Assembly: GCF_042653205.1 (NCBI RefSeq)
Contig: NZ_JBHSHY010000004.1
Location: 147,160 to 211,159 of the forward strand
Length of the DNA: 64,000 nucleotides
DNA from: Paenibacillus_Z sp042653205
GTDB taxonomy: Bacteria > Bacillota > Bacilli > Paenibacillales > Paenibacillaceae
Direction: 5' to 3'
Under the pieces are notes generated by a model. That model was not told where the DNA came from. It saw only the letters and a list, made by a program, of their open reading frames with translations, and did not search any database. The first letter of the stretch is position 1; every line of letters starts with the position of its first letter. Positions 27,701 through 35,511 of the stretch are shown here, piece after piece. The translations under genes were made by a program, and so were the position numbers.

Positions 27701-29619
27701 GCCCGAACGCCAACAACAAGTACCCGACGACGTACTTCCGCAAGACGTTCAACGTCGAGGATTCAAGCGGCATTCTCGAGCTGGATGCCAGTCTGATCCG
27801 CGACGACGGCGCCATCGTGTACTTGAACGGGCATGAAGTCATCCGGACCAACATGCCTTCGGGCACCGTCGGTTACGACACCTACGCGAACGCGACCGTC
27901 GCCGACGAGCGCGACCGCAGCGGCTACGCTATCGATCCGCGCTACCTGGTCGACGGCGAGAATGTGCTGACCGCCGAGGTGCACCAAGTGAACGGCACGA
28001 GCTCGGACATCGCGTTCGAGTTCAGCCTCGACGCGGTCCGGGAGCTGAAGACGCCGGCCGCGCCGACGAACCCGGTGGCGGACGACACGATGAACACCAT
28101 CGGCTGGACGCCGGTGACGGGCATCGCGGACGCCAGCGAGTATCAATTCAGCACGGACGACGGCAAGACGTGGCGAACCGCTTCCGCCAATCCGCAAACG
28201 GTCGGTCCGCTGAACTATGCGGCGGGCGCCGTGCAAGTACGGGTAGGCGCGAACCTGGCGGATCACCGCGCGGCCGGCCCAGCGCTGCTGGCGGACAAGG
28301 CCTATACGTCCGACGTGAAATGGGACGTGTACGACCTGAAAGCCGACGTGAAACGCGAAGGCAACATGCAAGTGCACGTAACCGGCTCGCTGAAAGGCGA
28401 GTACGCGGATTCCGCGGCCGTCGTCTTCCAGCTGATGAACGGCGCGACGAACACGAGCGCATGGCTGTCCACCGCCGTGCCGGTGCAGCAGGGCGATTTC
28501 GACATCTCGGAGATCTATAACGTCAACGCTTCGAAGTTCGCCTTTAACGTGTATCTCGTCAGCGATTTCAACGGCGACATCTACGATTCGCCGCTGTGGC
28601 TGGCCGAGCCGATCGCGAACCAGCCGGAGCCGGGCGAGCTGCCGGATCCGGAAGGGCCGCAGCCGGTCGACGATCCGATTCCGGATCCGCTGCCGATACC
28701 GGACCCGAACGAGCCGGACGAACCGGAGCAGCCGGAAGACGGCACGCTGAAGGTCGAATTCGAAGAGCGGGCGGAATGGACGCCGGACTCGCATCCGAAC
28801 GGCGGCGGCGGCCTGCAGACGGAGAGCAAAGCGGGCGGCGGAACCGTCGTCGCGCATACGTTTGGCGGCGCATGGCTCGCGTATAACGTCGACTTCGGCG
28901 AGACGGGCTATAATCAAGTGACCGTCAACTATGACGCGCCGACGAACAAGGTGCCTGCGGGCAGCTATCTGGAGTTCCGTCTCGGCAGCACGTCGGGCGA
29001 AGTCGTCGGCACGGTTAACTTGGATGACAAGTTGGCCAACTGGGGCTCTTACCTCGACACGACGGCCAAGCTGAATCGGACGGTGACCGGCCAGCAGAAG
29101 CTCTATGTCATCATGAAGGCAGGGCAGCCTGCGAACGGTCTGCCGTATATCGGCAATTTCGATTGGTTCACTTTCAGCTATGAGAAGACCAGGTCCGACT
29201 ATGCCAAGCTCGAACTGGAGAACTATGACGCGTGGTCCGGCGCGCCGCTCAGAATTGAAAGCGGCAAGAGCGGCCAGCAGGTGGCCAACACCGCCGACGG
29301 CGCATGGCTGGCTTATCTGCAAATGAACTTCGGCACGCAGGGCGTGAACCAAATTGCCATCGAGTATTCGGGCAATACGAACCGGGTTGCCGCGAATGCC
29401 TCTGTCGAGGTGTATCTCGGCAGCCCGACCGGCACGAAGATCGGCACGGTAGCAACGCCTCCGACGGTCCCTTCATGGGGCACGTACGAGTCGGCGACCG
29501 CTAGTCTGACGCAGCAGATAACGGGCATTCAGGACGTCTATCTGATGCTGAAAGGCACGACGGACGGCAATCATCCGTACATCGGCAACTTCGACAACGC
29601 CAGCTTCTCGTACAAATGA
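24784..29619 (+). CDS. Secreted GH92 alpha-mannosidase, multimodular
   Basis: A 1611-residue exported enzyme with a signal peptide (~1-30), a discoidin module (~40-178), a GH92 domain (~192-895, with the conserved MRYSGAGCSGAGG and MDDDAGAMSSWFVYSALGLFP), a galactose-binding-like beta domain (~900-1085), the ~190-residue module shared with the phosphoesterase (~1092-1285), a Pro/Glu/Asp linker and two similar CBM6-like modules (~1325-1465, ~1470-1611). GH92 enzymes are calcium-dependent exo-alpha-mannosidases acting on mannans or N-glycans. Bases ~25480-27250, within the catalytic part, are less GC-rich than the flanks. With the phosphoesterase it could strip phosphomannan. Confidence 0.92.
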   Translation: MRKKLLAVALTAMFVYNLLLPVTAEVVTAAASADPGTPTRNVAIGAVATASGQCNANENPANAVDGKNDTKWCDNTSAAKKWLQLDLGKVYNINEWAVQNAAINEGNNAPFWNTKDFRLQKSDDGQTWTDVDVVKSNVQTIVDRFVTPFEARYVRLYIDKAAYDGNVVRVYEFEVYGVDAGQTPADRPSNLAPIDYVDPFINTLGDNGQTNPGPTTPFGLASPGPDGDGGAFSGYYYQDKNLKGFSHMRYSGAGCSGAGGNILLMPEVREFTKNAAEYKQKYIKSSEEASVGYYGVDFENGIDAKLTTADHVAFHKYTFPAAAANGSVLLDLSNSYAGMVDANLKVVNNYEITGMVKSKNVCGNGYYTIYYSIQFDHDFDSYKSWQDNTVGDNVAERTGFNSGVWMNFNTQTAKTVQAKVGLSSISVEQAQAERGKFTDWDFDARHQEARKAWSDVLNKVEITDADEVNKRVFYTQMYHAYQMPKNITSSAGTFKAARDENTIRNVSEPGLGDHFQYYNGWATWDDFRKFSLFSVLEPQRYENMVKSLVDLYSTRGSYQQWANGYWPSPAARNEFNGAVILDAYAKGFQDFDAYKALKGMAIDADNFSISDGEISGKLEKYNSASFPMKLAALIGDKATYEKYKAMAQGYKGLWNPNQVDEKGVKTGFFTPNGSTVGPGDIQAVDRFAYQGNLWQYRWSVPQDVNGMAELMGGKKATAEQLLHFFDIDEYMAINEEDIQAPYLFDYLGYPYLTQYFARQFTTEVVTQKYHNHGTYAYPMKSRVYRDDPEGYLLSMDDDAGAMSSWFVYSALGLFPGTPGEGSFLIGSPIFSEVKLHLDNGKTMVIKADGVSSQNRFIQSAELNGKNFDQAWITYDDIMAGGMLEFHMGSQPNTNWGAKASAQPPTIDYAADIDNRFSHEPMIAEKSTWKYLDKGRYAGEGWTTAAFDDSAWASGPAMLGYDSYGKPATKVSYGPNANNKYPTTYFRKTFNVEDSSGILELDASLIRDDGAIVYLNGHEVIRTNMPSGTVGYDTYANATVADERDRSGYAIDPRYLVDGENVLTAEVHQVNGTSSDIAFEFSLDAVRELKTPAAPTNPVADDTMNTIGWTPVTGIADASEYQFSTDDGKTWRTASANPQTVGPLNYAAGAVQVRVGANLADHRAAGPALLADKAYTSDVKWDVYDLKADVKREGNMQVHVTGSLKGEYADSAAVVFQLMNGATNTSAWLSTAVPVQQGDFDISEIYNVNASKFAFNVYLVSDFNGDIYDSPLWLAEPIANQPEPGELPDPEGPQPVDDPIPDPLPIPDPNEPDEPEQPEDGTLKVEFEERAEWTPDSHPNGGGGLQTESKAGGGTVVAHTFGGAWLAYNVDFGETGYNQVTVNYDAPTNKVPAGSYLEFRLGSTSGEVVGTVNLDDKLANWGSYLDTTAKLNRTVTGQQKLYVIMKAGQPANGLPYIGNFDWFTFSYEKTRSDYAKLELENYDAWSGAPLRIESGKSGQQVANTADGAWLAYLQMNFGTQGVNQIAIEYSGNTNRVAANASVEVYLGSPTGTKIGTVATPPTVPSWGTYESATASLTQQITGIQDVYLMLKGTTDGNHPYIGNFDNASFSYK

Positions 29620-29742
29620 ACCGGCGTAAGCGCGTGGGTTTGAAGACAAATCGAAGCGGTCCAACGGGACCGATCCGAACGCCGGCGGCCCGCTAGCGAT
29701 TGCGGATGACACCGGCGGCAAGCTTTACACCGCGCGATGCTC

Positions 29743-29786
29743 AAGGAGCCTCCTAAGCCAATTATTGGCTTTAGGGGGCTCTTTTT
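29743..29786 (+). terminator. Intrinsic terminator of the glycan operon
   Basis: A long stem (29746-29760 with 29767-29781) is followed by five T. It closes the 19582-29619 operon. Confidence 0.85.
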
Positions 29787-29876
29787 GACCGATGCTTTGG
29801 AACTCTAGCGGTTTTGGGCTATAATCGCATCAGAGCACTTTCGTGCCCGCGATTGTTTGGAAGGAGGCGGCAATAG

Positions 29877-30221
29877 ATGCAGCCCATTAATTTGACGGTC
29901 ATCCAGCAGCGGATCGACCGGATGAAAGACCAGGAGTTATACCTACATTTGGAGATGACGACGGGGGCGTACGCCGCGCATCTGGACAGCACGAAGCATC
30001 CAGCGGCGACGTTCGTCACCAATGCCGTCGTCCGTTATACGCACGGCGCGATCTCCGGGGGCGGCCCGTACCGGGTCGGCCTGAAGATGTCCCACGGCTG
30101 GGTCTATTCCGAGGGGCTGACGCATTACGACGAGACCGACGCGGAGCGGCTCATTCTGGCGGGTCACGACAGCCAGGGCAAGCTGGTCGTCGCCCTGCAT
30201 CTGAGCCGGGAGCCGTTCTGA
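29877..30221 (+). CDS. yojF: YojF-family protein (DUF1806), first copy
   Basis: A 114-residue soluble protein matching Bacillus YojF, which is typically encoded just upstream of bshB2 (yojG). Recognisable parts are LYLHLEMTTGAYAA, GPYRVGLK, the HGWVYSEGLTHYD block and the closing ALHLSREPF. Its function is not established; the constant pairing implies a role with the bacillithiol deacetylase. GGAGG precedes the ATG and the bshB2 start lies 23 bp after the stop. A related copy occurs at 31090. Confidence 0.85.
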   Translation: MQPINLTVIQQRIDRMKDQELYLHLEMTTGAYAAHLDSTKHPAATFVTNAVVRYTHGAISGGGPYRVGLKMSHGWVYSEGLTHYDETDAERLILAGHDSQGKLVVALHLSREPF

Positions 30222-30244
30222 TGGGGAAAGAGAGGAGCAACGAG

Positions 30245-30901
30245 ATGGAACGCCGCATATTGGTCGTCCTGCCGCATCCCGACGACGAAGCTTTCGGCTT
30301 GTCGGGAACGCTGGCCAAACATATTGAGGAAGGCACGCCGGTCACGTACGCCTGCCTGACGCTCGGGGAGATGGGCCGCAACATGGGCGTCCCGCCGTTC
30401 ACGAACCGGGTCGGCCTGCCGCTCATCCGCAAGGCGGAGCTGGAAGAAGCCTGCGCCGCGATCGGCATCCAGGATCTGCGCATGCTCGGCTTCCACGACA
30501 AAACGGTGGAGTTCGAGGAGCCCGCGCTGATCGACGGACGCATCGCCGCGCTGCTGGACGAGGTCAAGCCGTCGCTCGTGTACACGTTTTATCCCGGTTA
30601 CGCCGTTCATCCCGACCATGACGCCACCGGCGCCGCCGTCGTCCGGGCCGTCGCGAAGCTGCCTGAGGACGAGCGTCCGAAGGTGCTCTGCATGGCGTTC
30701 TCGCGAGGCCACGAGCAGGAGATCGGCCGCCCCGACGTCGTGAACGACGTCCGCGGCACATTAAAGCAGAAGCTCGACGCCATCCGGGCGCATCGCTCCC
30801 AGTTCCAGGCGGCGGAGCTGCTCGGCAGCAACGCGCTCACGAACAAGGACCTGCTGGAGCGGTTCGGCACGGAGCGGTTCTGGACGTACCCGATCCGCTG
30901 A
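30245..30901 (+). CDS. bshB2: Bacillithiol biosynthesis deacetylase BshB2
   Basis: A 218-residue LmbE/PIG-L-type zinc deacetylase. The HPDDEAFG motif gives His and two acids for zinc and catalysis, and HPDHDATG supplies the second metal His. It removes acetate from GlcNAc-malate in bacillithiol synthesis and may act on S-conjugates. ATG 30245 is chosen for its AGAGGAG site; an in-frame ATG at 30221 overlaps the yojF stop. A close relative lies 0.5 kb downstream. Confidence 0.87.
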   Translation: MERRILVVLPHPDDEAFGLSGTLAKHIEEGTPVTYACLTLGEMGRNMGVPPFTNRVGLPLIRKAELEEACAAIGIQDLRMLGFHDKTVEFEEPALIDGRIAALLDEVKPSLVYTFYPGYAVHPDHDATGAAVVRAVAKLPEDERPKVLCMAFSRGHEQEIGRPDVVNDVRGTLKQKLDAIRAHRSQFQAAELLGSNALTNKDLLERFGTERFWTYPIR

Positions 30902-30943
30902 GCGCCGGCCGCGGGGTTCATGGCCGTAGCGCAGGTTAAGGCT

Positions 30944-30974
30944 AGGTCCGCCTCATGGAGGCGGGCCTTTTTTT
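30944..30974 (+). terminator. Intrinsic terminator between the two yojF-bshB2 pairs
   Basis: AGGTCCGCCT pairs with AGGCGGGCCT (one G-T pair), followed by seven T. It makes the two pairs separate transcripts. Confidence 0.85.
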
Positions 30975-31089
30975 CGGTTTCTTGCGCGGCGCGGCTGTAT
31001 TTTTCGTGCTTTCCGGTCTCGGCGGCCGGCGCCATTCGTGCTACAATAAGCCTGAACTTCAAAAAATAAACGGTAAAGGATCCTGTGCG

Positions 31090-31404
31090 ATGATCAAAAT
31101 CAACAAGCCGCAAACGGAAGCCGAGCTTCAGCGGTTCGTCGGGGCCGAGGCGTACATACACAGCGAGGCGACGTCCTTCGTGTTCGTCCGCAACTTCAAG
31201 GTCAAGGTGACTCACGCCTACCTCGCGGGCGAGGGGCCGTCCTTCCGCGCCGCGCTCCGGTTCGACGGACACGGCTGGCTGCGCATGGAAGCGCTCACGC
31301 ATTTCGAAACCGACGAGTACGGCCGTCTGCTGCTGGCCGGCTACGATGACAGGGGACGCATGCATACCGCGCTCCACCTAGGAAAGGAGCCGTTCCCGGA
31401 ATGA
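31090..31404 (+). CDS. YojF-family protein (DUF1806), second copy
   Basis: A 104-residue paralogue of the protein at 29877. It shares the pattern HGWLRMEALTHFE (compare HGWVYSEGLTHYD), a similar LLLAGYDDRG block and the end ALHLGKEPF, but the N terminus has diverged (MIKINKPQTEAELQRFVG). AAAGGA lies eight bases before the ATG. Its stop overlaps the next start (ATGA), so the pair is coupled. Confidence 0.82.
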   Translation: MIKINKPQTEAELQRFVGAEAYIHSEATSFVFVRNFKVKVTHAYLAGEGPSFRAALRFDGHGWLRMEALTHFETDEYGRLLLAGYDDRGRMHTALHLGKEPFPE

Positions 31405-32108
31405 ACACGAACGCGCAAAAGACGCGCAAGCTGCTGGCGGTCTTCGCCCATCCCGACGACGAGACGTTCATCTGCGGCGGCACGCTCGCCAAATACGCGA
31501 GCGAAGGCGTCGAGATCACGCTGGTCAGCGCGACGCGGGGCGAGATGGGGCGCCGGATGGGCAATCCGCCGTACCTGAACCGCGAGACGATGGCCGCCGC
31601 CCGCGAGCAGGAGCTGCGCGACGCCTGCGACCGCCTCGGCATCGGCGAGCTGCGCTTCTTCGGCATCCGCGACAAGACGGTGGAATTCGAGGACGAGGAG
31701 TCGCTGACGGGACGCATCGAGGCGCTGATCCGCGAGATCGGGCCGGACGTCGTGCTGACGTTCCACGAGCGGTACGGCGGCCATCCGGACCATTGCGCGA
31801 TCGGCAAAGCGGCGACCGCCGCATTCCGCCGTTCCGCCCGCAAGGGCGCCCTCTATTTCATCACGTTCGGCGACGCGATGGAGCATCCGAAGCGCTACGG
31901 CTATACCCGCAAGGACGTCATCAAGGTCGACATCAGCGCCCATCTGGAGGCCAAGCTCGCCGCGTTCCGCGCGCACCGCTGCCAGACGGAGATCGACGAG
32001 TGGGTGTGGCTGGCCGACGACGAGGCGCTGTCCCGGTTCGGCGATTACGAGTATTTCCTGAAAGGCGACCCGGACGCGCCGCAGCGGGCCGGCGACGATT
32101 TGTTCTGA
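31401..32108 (+). CDS. BshB2-like LmbE deacetylase, second copy
   Basis: A 235-residue paralogue of BshB2 with the zinc motif HPDDETFI and the second metal motif GHPDHCAIG. The neighbourhood GEMGRRMGNPPYLNRE mirrors GEMGRNMGVPPFTNR in the first copy, so both come from one duplication of the yojF-bshB2 pair. Divergence suggests a split of substrate, for example GlcNAc-malate versus mercapturic conjugates, which is inference. It is convergent with the acyl-CoA dehydrogenase gene. Confidence 0.82.
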   Translation: MNTNAQKTRKLLAVFAHPDDETFICGGTLAKYASEGVEITLVSATRGEMGRRMGNPPYLNRETMAAAREQELRDACDRLGIGELRFFGIRDKTVEFEDEESLTGRIEALIREIGPDVVLTFHERYGGHPDHCAIGKAATAAFRRSARKGALYFITFGDAMEHPKRYGYTRKDVIKVDISAHLEAKLAAFRAHRCQTEIDEWVWLADDEALSRFGDYEYFLKGDPDAPQRAGDDLF

Positions 32109-32123
32109 CCCTGCCGGCAGGCG

Positions 32124-32169
32124 AGAGGGCGCAGGACGGCGGAGCATCGATCCGCTGCCCGCGCCCTCT
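32124..32169. terminator. Hairpin between convergent genes
   Basis: AGAGGGCGC (32124-32132) pairs with GCGCCCTCT (32161-32169), with a shorter internal hairpin and little T-run. Its position between convergent genes supports a weak terminator. Confidence 0.45.
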
Positions 32170-32187
32170 TCGTCGTGCGAGCGCGCG

Positions 32188-33354
32188 TCAGTCCGGTCGT
32201 TCCTCGCCCAGCGCGGCGGCGGCGAGGCTCGAGACGACGGCGTTGTCCATCGGCGGGTTATGCAGGCCGGCGCGAACGTCGCGGTAATAGCGCTCGAGCG
32301 GGTGGCTGCGCGACAGGCTCGCGCCGCCGACGATGCGCATCGCGAGATCGACGATCCGCAGCGCGTTGTTGGTCACGGCGTATTTCGCCAGGCCGAGCTC
32401 CGGCTTGAGCGACGTCCGCCCTTCCGGCTCGCGGTCCCAGCGGTCCGCCGCCTCATAGAGCAGCGCGCGCGCCGAGCGGAGCGCGATCTCCATCTCGCCG
32501 ATCTGCTGCTGCACCGGCGGCAGGGCGGCGATCGGCTTATCCAGCGTGTTCGGGCGGTACGTCCGCGCGAAGTTCAGCGCGAAGTCCCGGGCGGCGAACG
32601 CGATGCCCATGTAGCAGGCCGGGATGTGCAGCATCCAGCCGCCGCCGTCGTCCGTGCCCTTGCCGGTCAGCCGGCCCTCCGGCGCGGCGTAGGCACCGTC
32701 CAGCACTACGTCGTGGCTGCCGGTCGCGCGCATGCCGATCGTATCCCACGTCTCCGCGACCGTCACGCCTTCGCTCCGGCGGACGAGAAATTCCCCCGTT
32801 GCGTCTTCGTCCGGCAAGTAGGCGGTCACGACGAACCGGTCGAGAATCGGCGAGAGCGTGCTGAACGTCTTGCGGCCGGTGATCCGCCAGCCGCCGCCCT
32901 CCGCGGGCACGGCGACCGTCTCCGGCCGTCCGCCGCGGCTCGGGCTGCCCGTCCCCGCTTCGCTCGCGAACGTGTTGATCATCGCGCCGTCCGCGACGAT
33001 GTCCCGGCACAGCTCGGCGAAGGCCGCGTCCGGCCATTTGCGGGTCGTCCGCAGATGCAGCAGCTGGCCGACGTGCCAGCCGACGGCCAGCGCGGTCGAG
33101 CCGTCCCCGTACGCCAGCCGCTCCTGCAGCAGGACGAGCTCGCGCAGCGACAGTTCTTCCCCGCCGTATTCCTTCGGCACGGTGATGCGCAAGTACCCCG
33201 CCTCCCGCAGGTCCGCGAAGTTGTCGAACGGGAACGACCCTTCCCGGTCGTGGCGCTCCGCCCGTTCCGCGAAGCGCGTGGCCAGCGCCTCGGCTTTCCG
33301 GACCCAGGCTTCTTCCTTCTCATTGCGAATATAGCGATCGATATAACGGCTCAT
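32188..33354 (-). CDS. Acyl-CoA dehydrogenase-family flavoprotein
   Basis: A 388-residue protein of normal family length. The all-alpha N-terminal domain (PKEYGGEELSLRELVLLQERLAYGDGSTALAV), the FAD/substrate beta domain (ASEAGTGSPSRGG, WRITGRKTFSTLSP) and the C-terminal helical bundle (AMRIVGGASLSRSHPLERYYRDVRAG) are all present. It groups by eye with the desulfurisation/SfnB-like monooxygenase branch, where the base Glu of true dehydrogenases is absent; I could not assign a catalytic Glu. The substrate is unknown. GGAGTGA precedes the ATG. It stands alone. Confidence 0.82.
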   Translation of the reverse strand: MSRYIDRYIRNEKEEAWVRKAEALATRFAERAERHDREGSFPFDNFADLREAGYLRITVPKEYGGEELSLRELVLLQERLAYGDGSTALAVGWHVGQLLHLRTTRKWPDAAFAELCRDIVADGAMINTFASEAGTGSPSRGGRPETVAVPAEGGGWRITGRKTFSTLSPILDRFVVTAYLPDEDATGEFLVRRSEGVTVAETWDTIGMRATGSHDVVLDGAYAAPEGRLTGKGTDDGGGWMLHIPACYMGIAFAARDFALNFARTYRPNTLDKPIAALPPVQQQIGEMEIALRSARALLYEAADRWDREPEGRTSLKPELGLAKYAVTNNALRIVDLAMRIVGGASLSRSHPLERYYRDVRAGLHNPPMDNAVVSSLAAAALGEERPD

Positions 33355-33443
33355 CCGAGGATCACTCCTTTTCTAACGTCATTATACCAAGCGGCGCGCG
33401 AAAGGGGAGGGCGAAACGGCGTTTTGTCCGATTTTGTCCGGCT

Positions 33444-33531
33444 GGGGCGCACATGTGCGCCTGGCTAGGGCGCATTTGCTGCGCCTGCTAGGGCGCACTG
33501 GCTGCGCCTCGCTAGGGCGCGCCCGCGCCGG
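33444..33531. repeat. Tandem GGGCGCA...TGCGCC hairpin units
   Basis: Four consecutive ~23-bp units each hold a small hairpin: GGGCGCA, a 4-6-base loop, TGCGCC, then a GGCTA/GCTA joint; the last unit is degenerate (GGGCGCGCCCGCGCC). They lie between the divergent dehydrogenase and sensor kinase genes. The rest of the gap (33532-33720) is very GC-rich without clear signals. Confidence 0.65.
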
Positions 33532-33720
33532 ATCGATGGCGGCCCGGTGCCGGCCGGTTCCGCGCCCGCGCCGGACCGCCGGCGGGCGGCTCTCGCCCGC
33601 CCGAAGCCGCTCCTCCCGGGCCGCCCGCCTCGTTTCGGCCGTGGAAGCGTTGACAACCCGGCCCGGCAGGCGGCAAACTGGCAGTAGACGCTATCCTACA
33701 CGAAGCGGAGATGCAACGCG

Positions 33721-35511
33721 ATGCTCAGATGGACCCGACAAGCCTTGCGCGGAATCGCGCGCCCCTTCCAGCTCAGCCTCCGGTATAAGCTCATGCTGCT
33801 CATGGTGCTGATCGCCGTGCTGCCGCTTTCGCTCGTCACGCTGTTCGCGACGAACACGACGAAGCGGTCGCTCGCGACGGAGGTCATCCGCTCGAACGAA
33901 TCCCGGATGGAGTGGGCCTCGAAATATTTCGACGAGAAGTTCGACCAGCTGCAGGCGGTCTCCTACTCGCTCCTCCTCGACAATACGTTGTTCCCCAACG
34001 TCAACGGCGGCCCGGTCCAGCGCATGGGGTCGCCGTCGTTCGTGAGCCAATACACGCTCGACCGGCTGAAGTCGCTCTACAGCGCCAACAACAAGAACAT
34101 CGCCCAGATCGCGCTGTACCTGAAATCCCAGGGCCGGCTGTACGTCGTCGACAAGGTCGCGGGCATCGCGACGGATCGGCTGAAGACGCCGCAGGCGGAC
34201 TGGGGCGCGATCGGGCAGTCGCACGACAGCCTGAACCTGCTGCTCAACAACAGCAAGGACACGTTCTCCATCGTGCGCACCATGAACCGCTTCTCCGACC
34301 GCGAGGTGCTCGGCGGCGTCATGCTCGAGGTGCGGTGGAAAATGATGAACAGCGTGCTCGACATGGTCCACTCGGAGGCGAACAGCGAGGTGTTCGTGGC
34401 GGACGCGGACGGCAACGTCATGTACAGTCCGTACAGCGAACGGATCACGACCGACCAGGAGACGGTGAAGGCGGCGCTCTCCGGTCCGGACGGGCCCGGC
34501 TATACGGAATCGAAGCGCGGCTTCCTGTTCTACCAGCCGAGCGTCTCCGGCCAGATCTGGATCGTGAAGTTCATCCCGATCGCCTACGTCACCGAGGGCG
34601 CGTCGTCGACGCTGAACTTTAGCCTGTTCACGGCGCTGGCGTTCGCGGCCGTGGCGATCGCGGCGTCGGTGCTCATCGCGTACGTGACGACGCGGCCGAT
34701 CATCCGGCTGACGAAGTCGATGAAGGCCGTCGAGATCCAGAATTTCGAGGTGGACATCCGCGAGCCGCGCAGCGACGAGATCGGGACGCTGGAGCGCCGC
34801 TTCAACTCCATGCTCGGCCGGATCAAGGAGCTCATCCAGACGGAGTACAAGGCGACGATCGAGAAGCGGACGGCCCAGGTGAAGGCGATGCAGGCGCAGA
34901 TCAACCCGCATTTCCTGCATAACGCGCTGCAGGCGATCGGGGGCATCGCGCTGTCTCGCAACGTGCCGGAGATCAACGACCACGTCCGGGCGATCAGCGA
35001 TCTGTTCCGTTACGCGATCCGGATGAAGTCCGACCTGGTCACGGTCGCCGACGAGCTCGAGCACGTCGAGAACTACCTGCATATCCAGAAGCTGCGGTTC
35101 CAGAGCATGATCGACGTGCGCATCGAGGCGGACGAGGACTGCCTCGGCTGCCGGATTCCGAAGTTCTCGCTCCAGCCGATCGTGGAGAACTGCTTCTTCC
35201 ACGGCCTGGAGGGCAAAATGGACGCCTGGACGATCGCGATCCGGGTGGAGAAGGTGCTCGACGAGATCGAGATCGACGTCGCCGACAACGGCGCGGGCAT
35301 TCCCGAAGCGCGTCTCGCGGAGATCCGCCGCCGGCTGAGCCAGCCGGCCGACGGCCCGGAGCACGGCGAAGGCATGGGCATGAGCAACGTCAACGCGCGG
35401 ATCAAGCTGCTGTTCGGCGAGGAATACGGCCTGTTCGTCTCGAGCGGGCCGAACGGGGGCACGACGGTCAAGCTGCTAATACCCGCGATCGAGAAGGGGG
35501 AAACGGAATGA
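33721..35511 (+). CDS. YesM-type sensor histidine kinase
   Basis: A 596-residue membrane kinase. One helix lies at ~24-46, a large outer sensor domain (~47-295) follows, the second helix is at ~298-322, HAMP ~320-375, then the His_kinase domain with the phosphorylated His397 in NPHFLHNAL, and the ATPase domain (PIVENCFFHGLEG, VADNGAGIPEARL, GMGMSNVNARIKLLFG). Such kinases sense sugars or binding proteins and signal to AraC-type regulators. It overlaps the regulator gene by 4 bp and precedes an ABC transporter. Confidence 0.92.
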   Translation: MLRWTRQALRGIARPFQLSLRYKLMLLMVLIAVLPLSLVTLFATNTTKRSLATEVIRSNESRMEWASKYFDEKFDQLQAVSYSLLLDNTLFPNVNGGPVQRMGSPSFVSQYTLDRLKSLYSANNKNIAQIALYLKSQGRLYVVDKVAGIATDRLKTPQADWGAIGQSHDSLNLLLNNSKDTFSIVRTMNRFSDREVLGGVMLEVRWKMMNSVLDMVHSEANSEVFVADADGNVMYSPYSERITTDQETVKAALSGPDGPGYTESKRGFLFYQPSVSGQIWIVKFIPIAYVTEGASSTLNFSLFTALAFAAVAIAASVLIAYVTTRPIIRLTKSMKAVEIQNFEVDIREPRSDEIGTLERRFNSMLGRIKELIQTEYKATIEKRTAQVKAMQAQINPHFLHNALQAIGGIALSRNVPEINDHVRAISDLFRYAIRMKSDLVTVADELEHVENYLHIQKLRFQSMIDVRIEADEDCLGCRIPKFSLQPIVENCFFHGLEGKMDAWTIAIRVEKVLDEIEIDVADNGAGIPEARLAEIRRRLSQPADGPEHGEGMGMSNVNARIKLLFGEEYGLFVSSGPNGGTTVKLLIPAIEKGETE

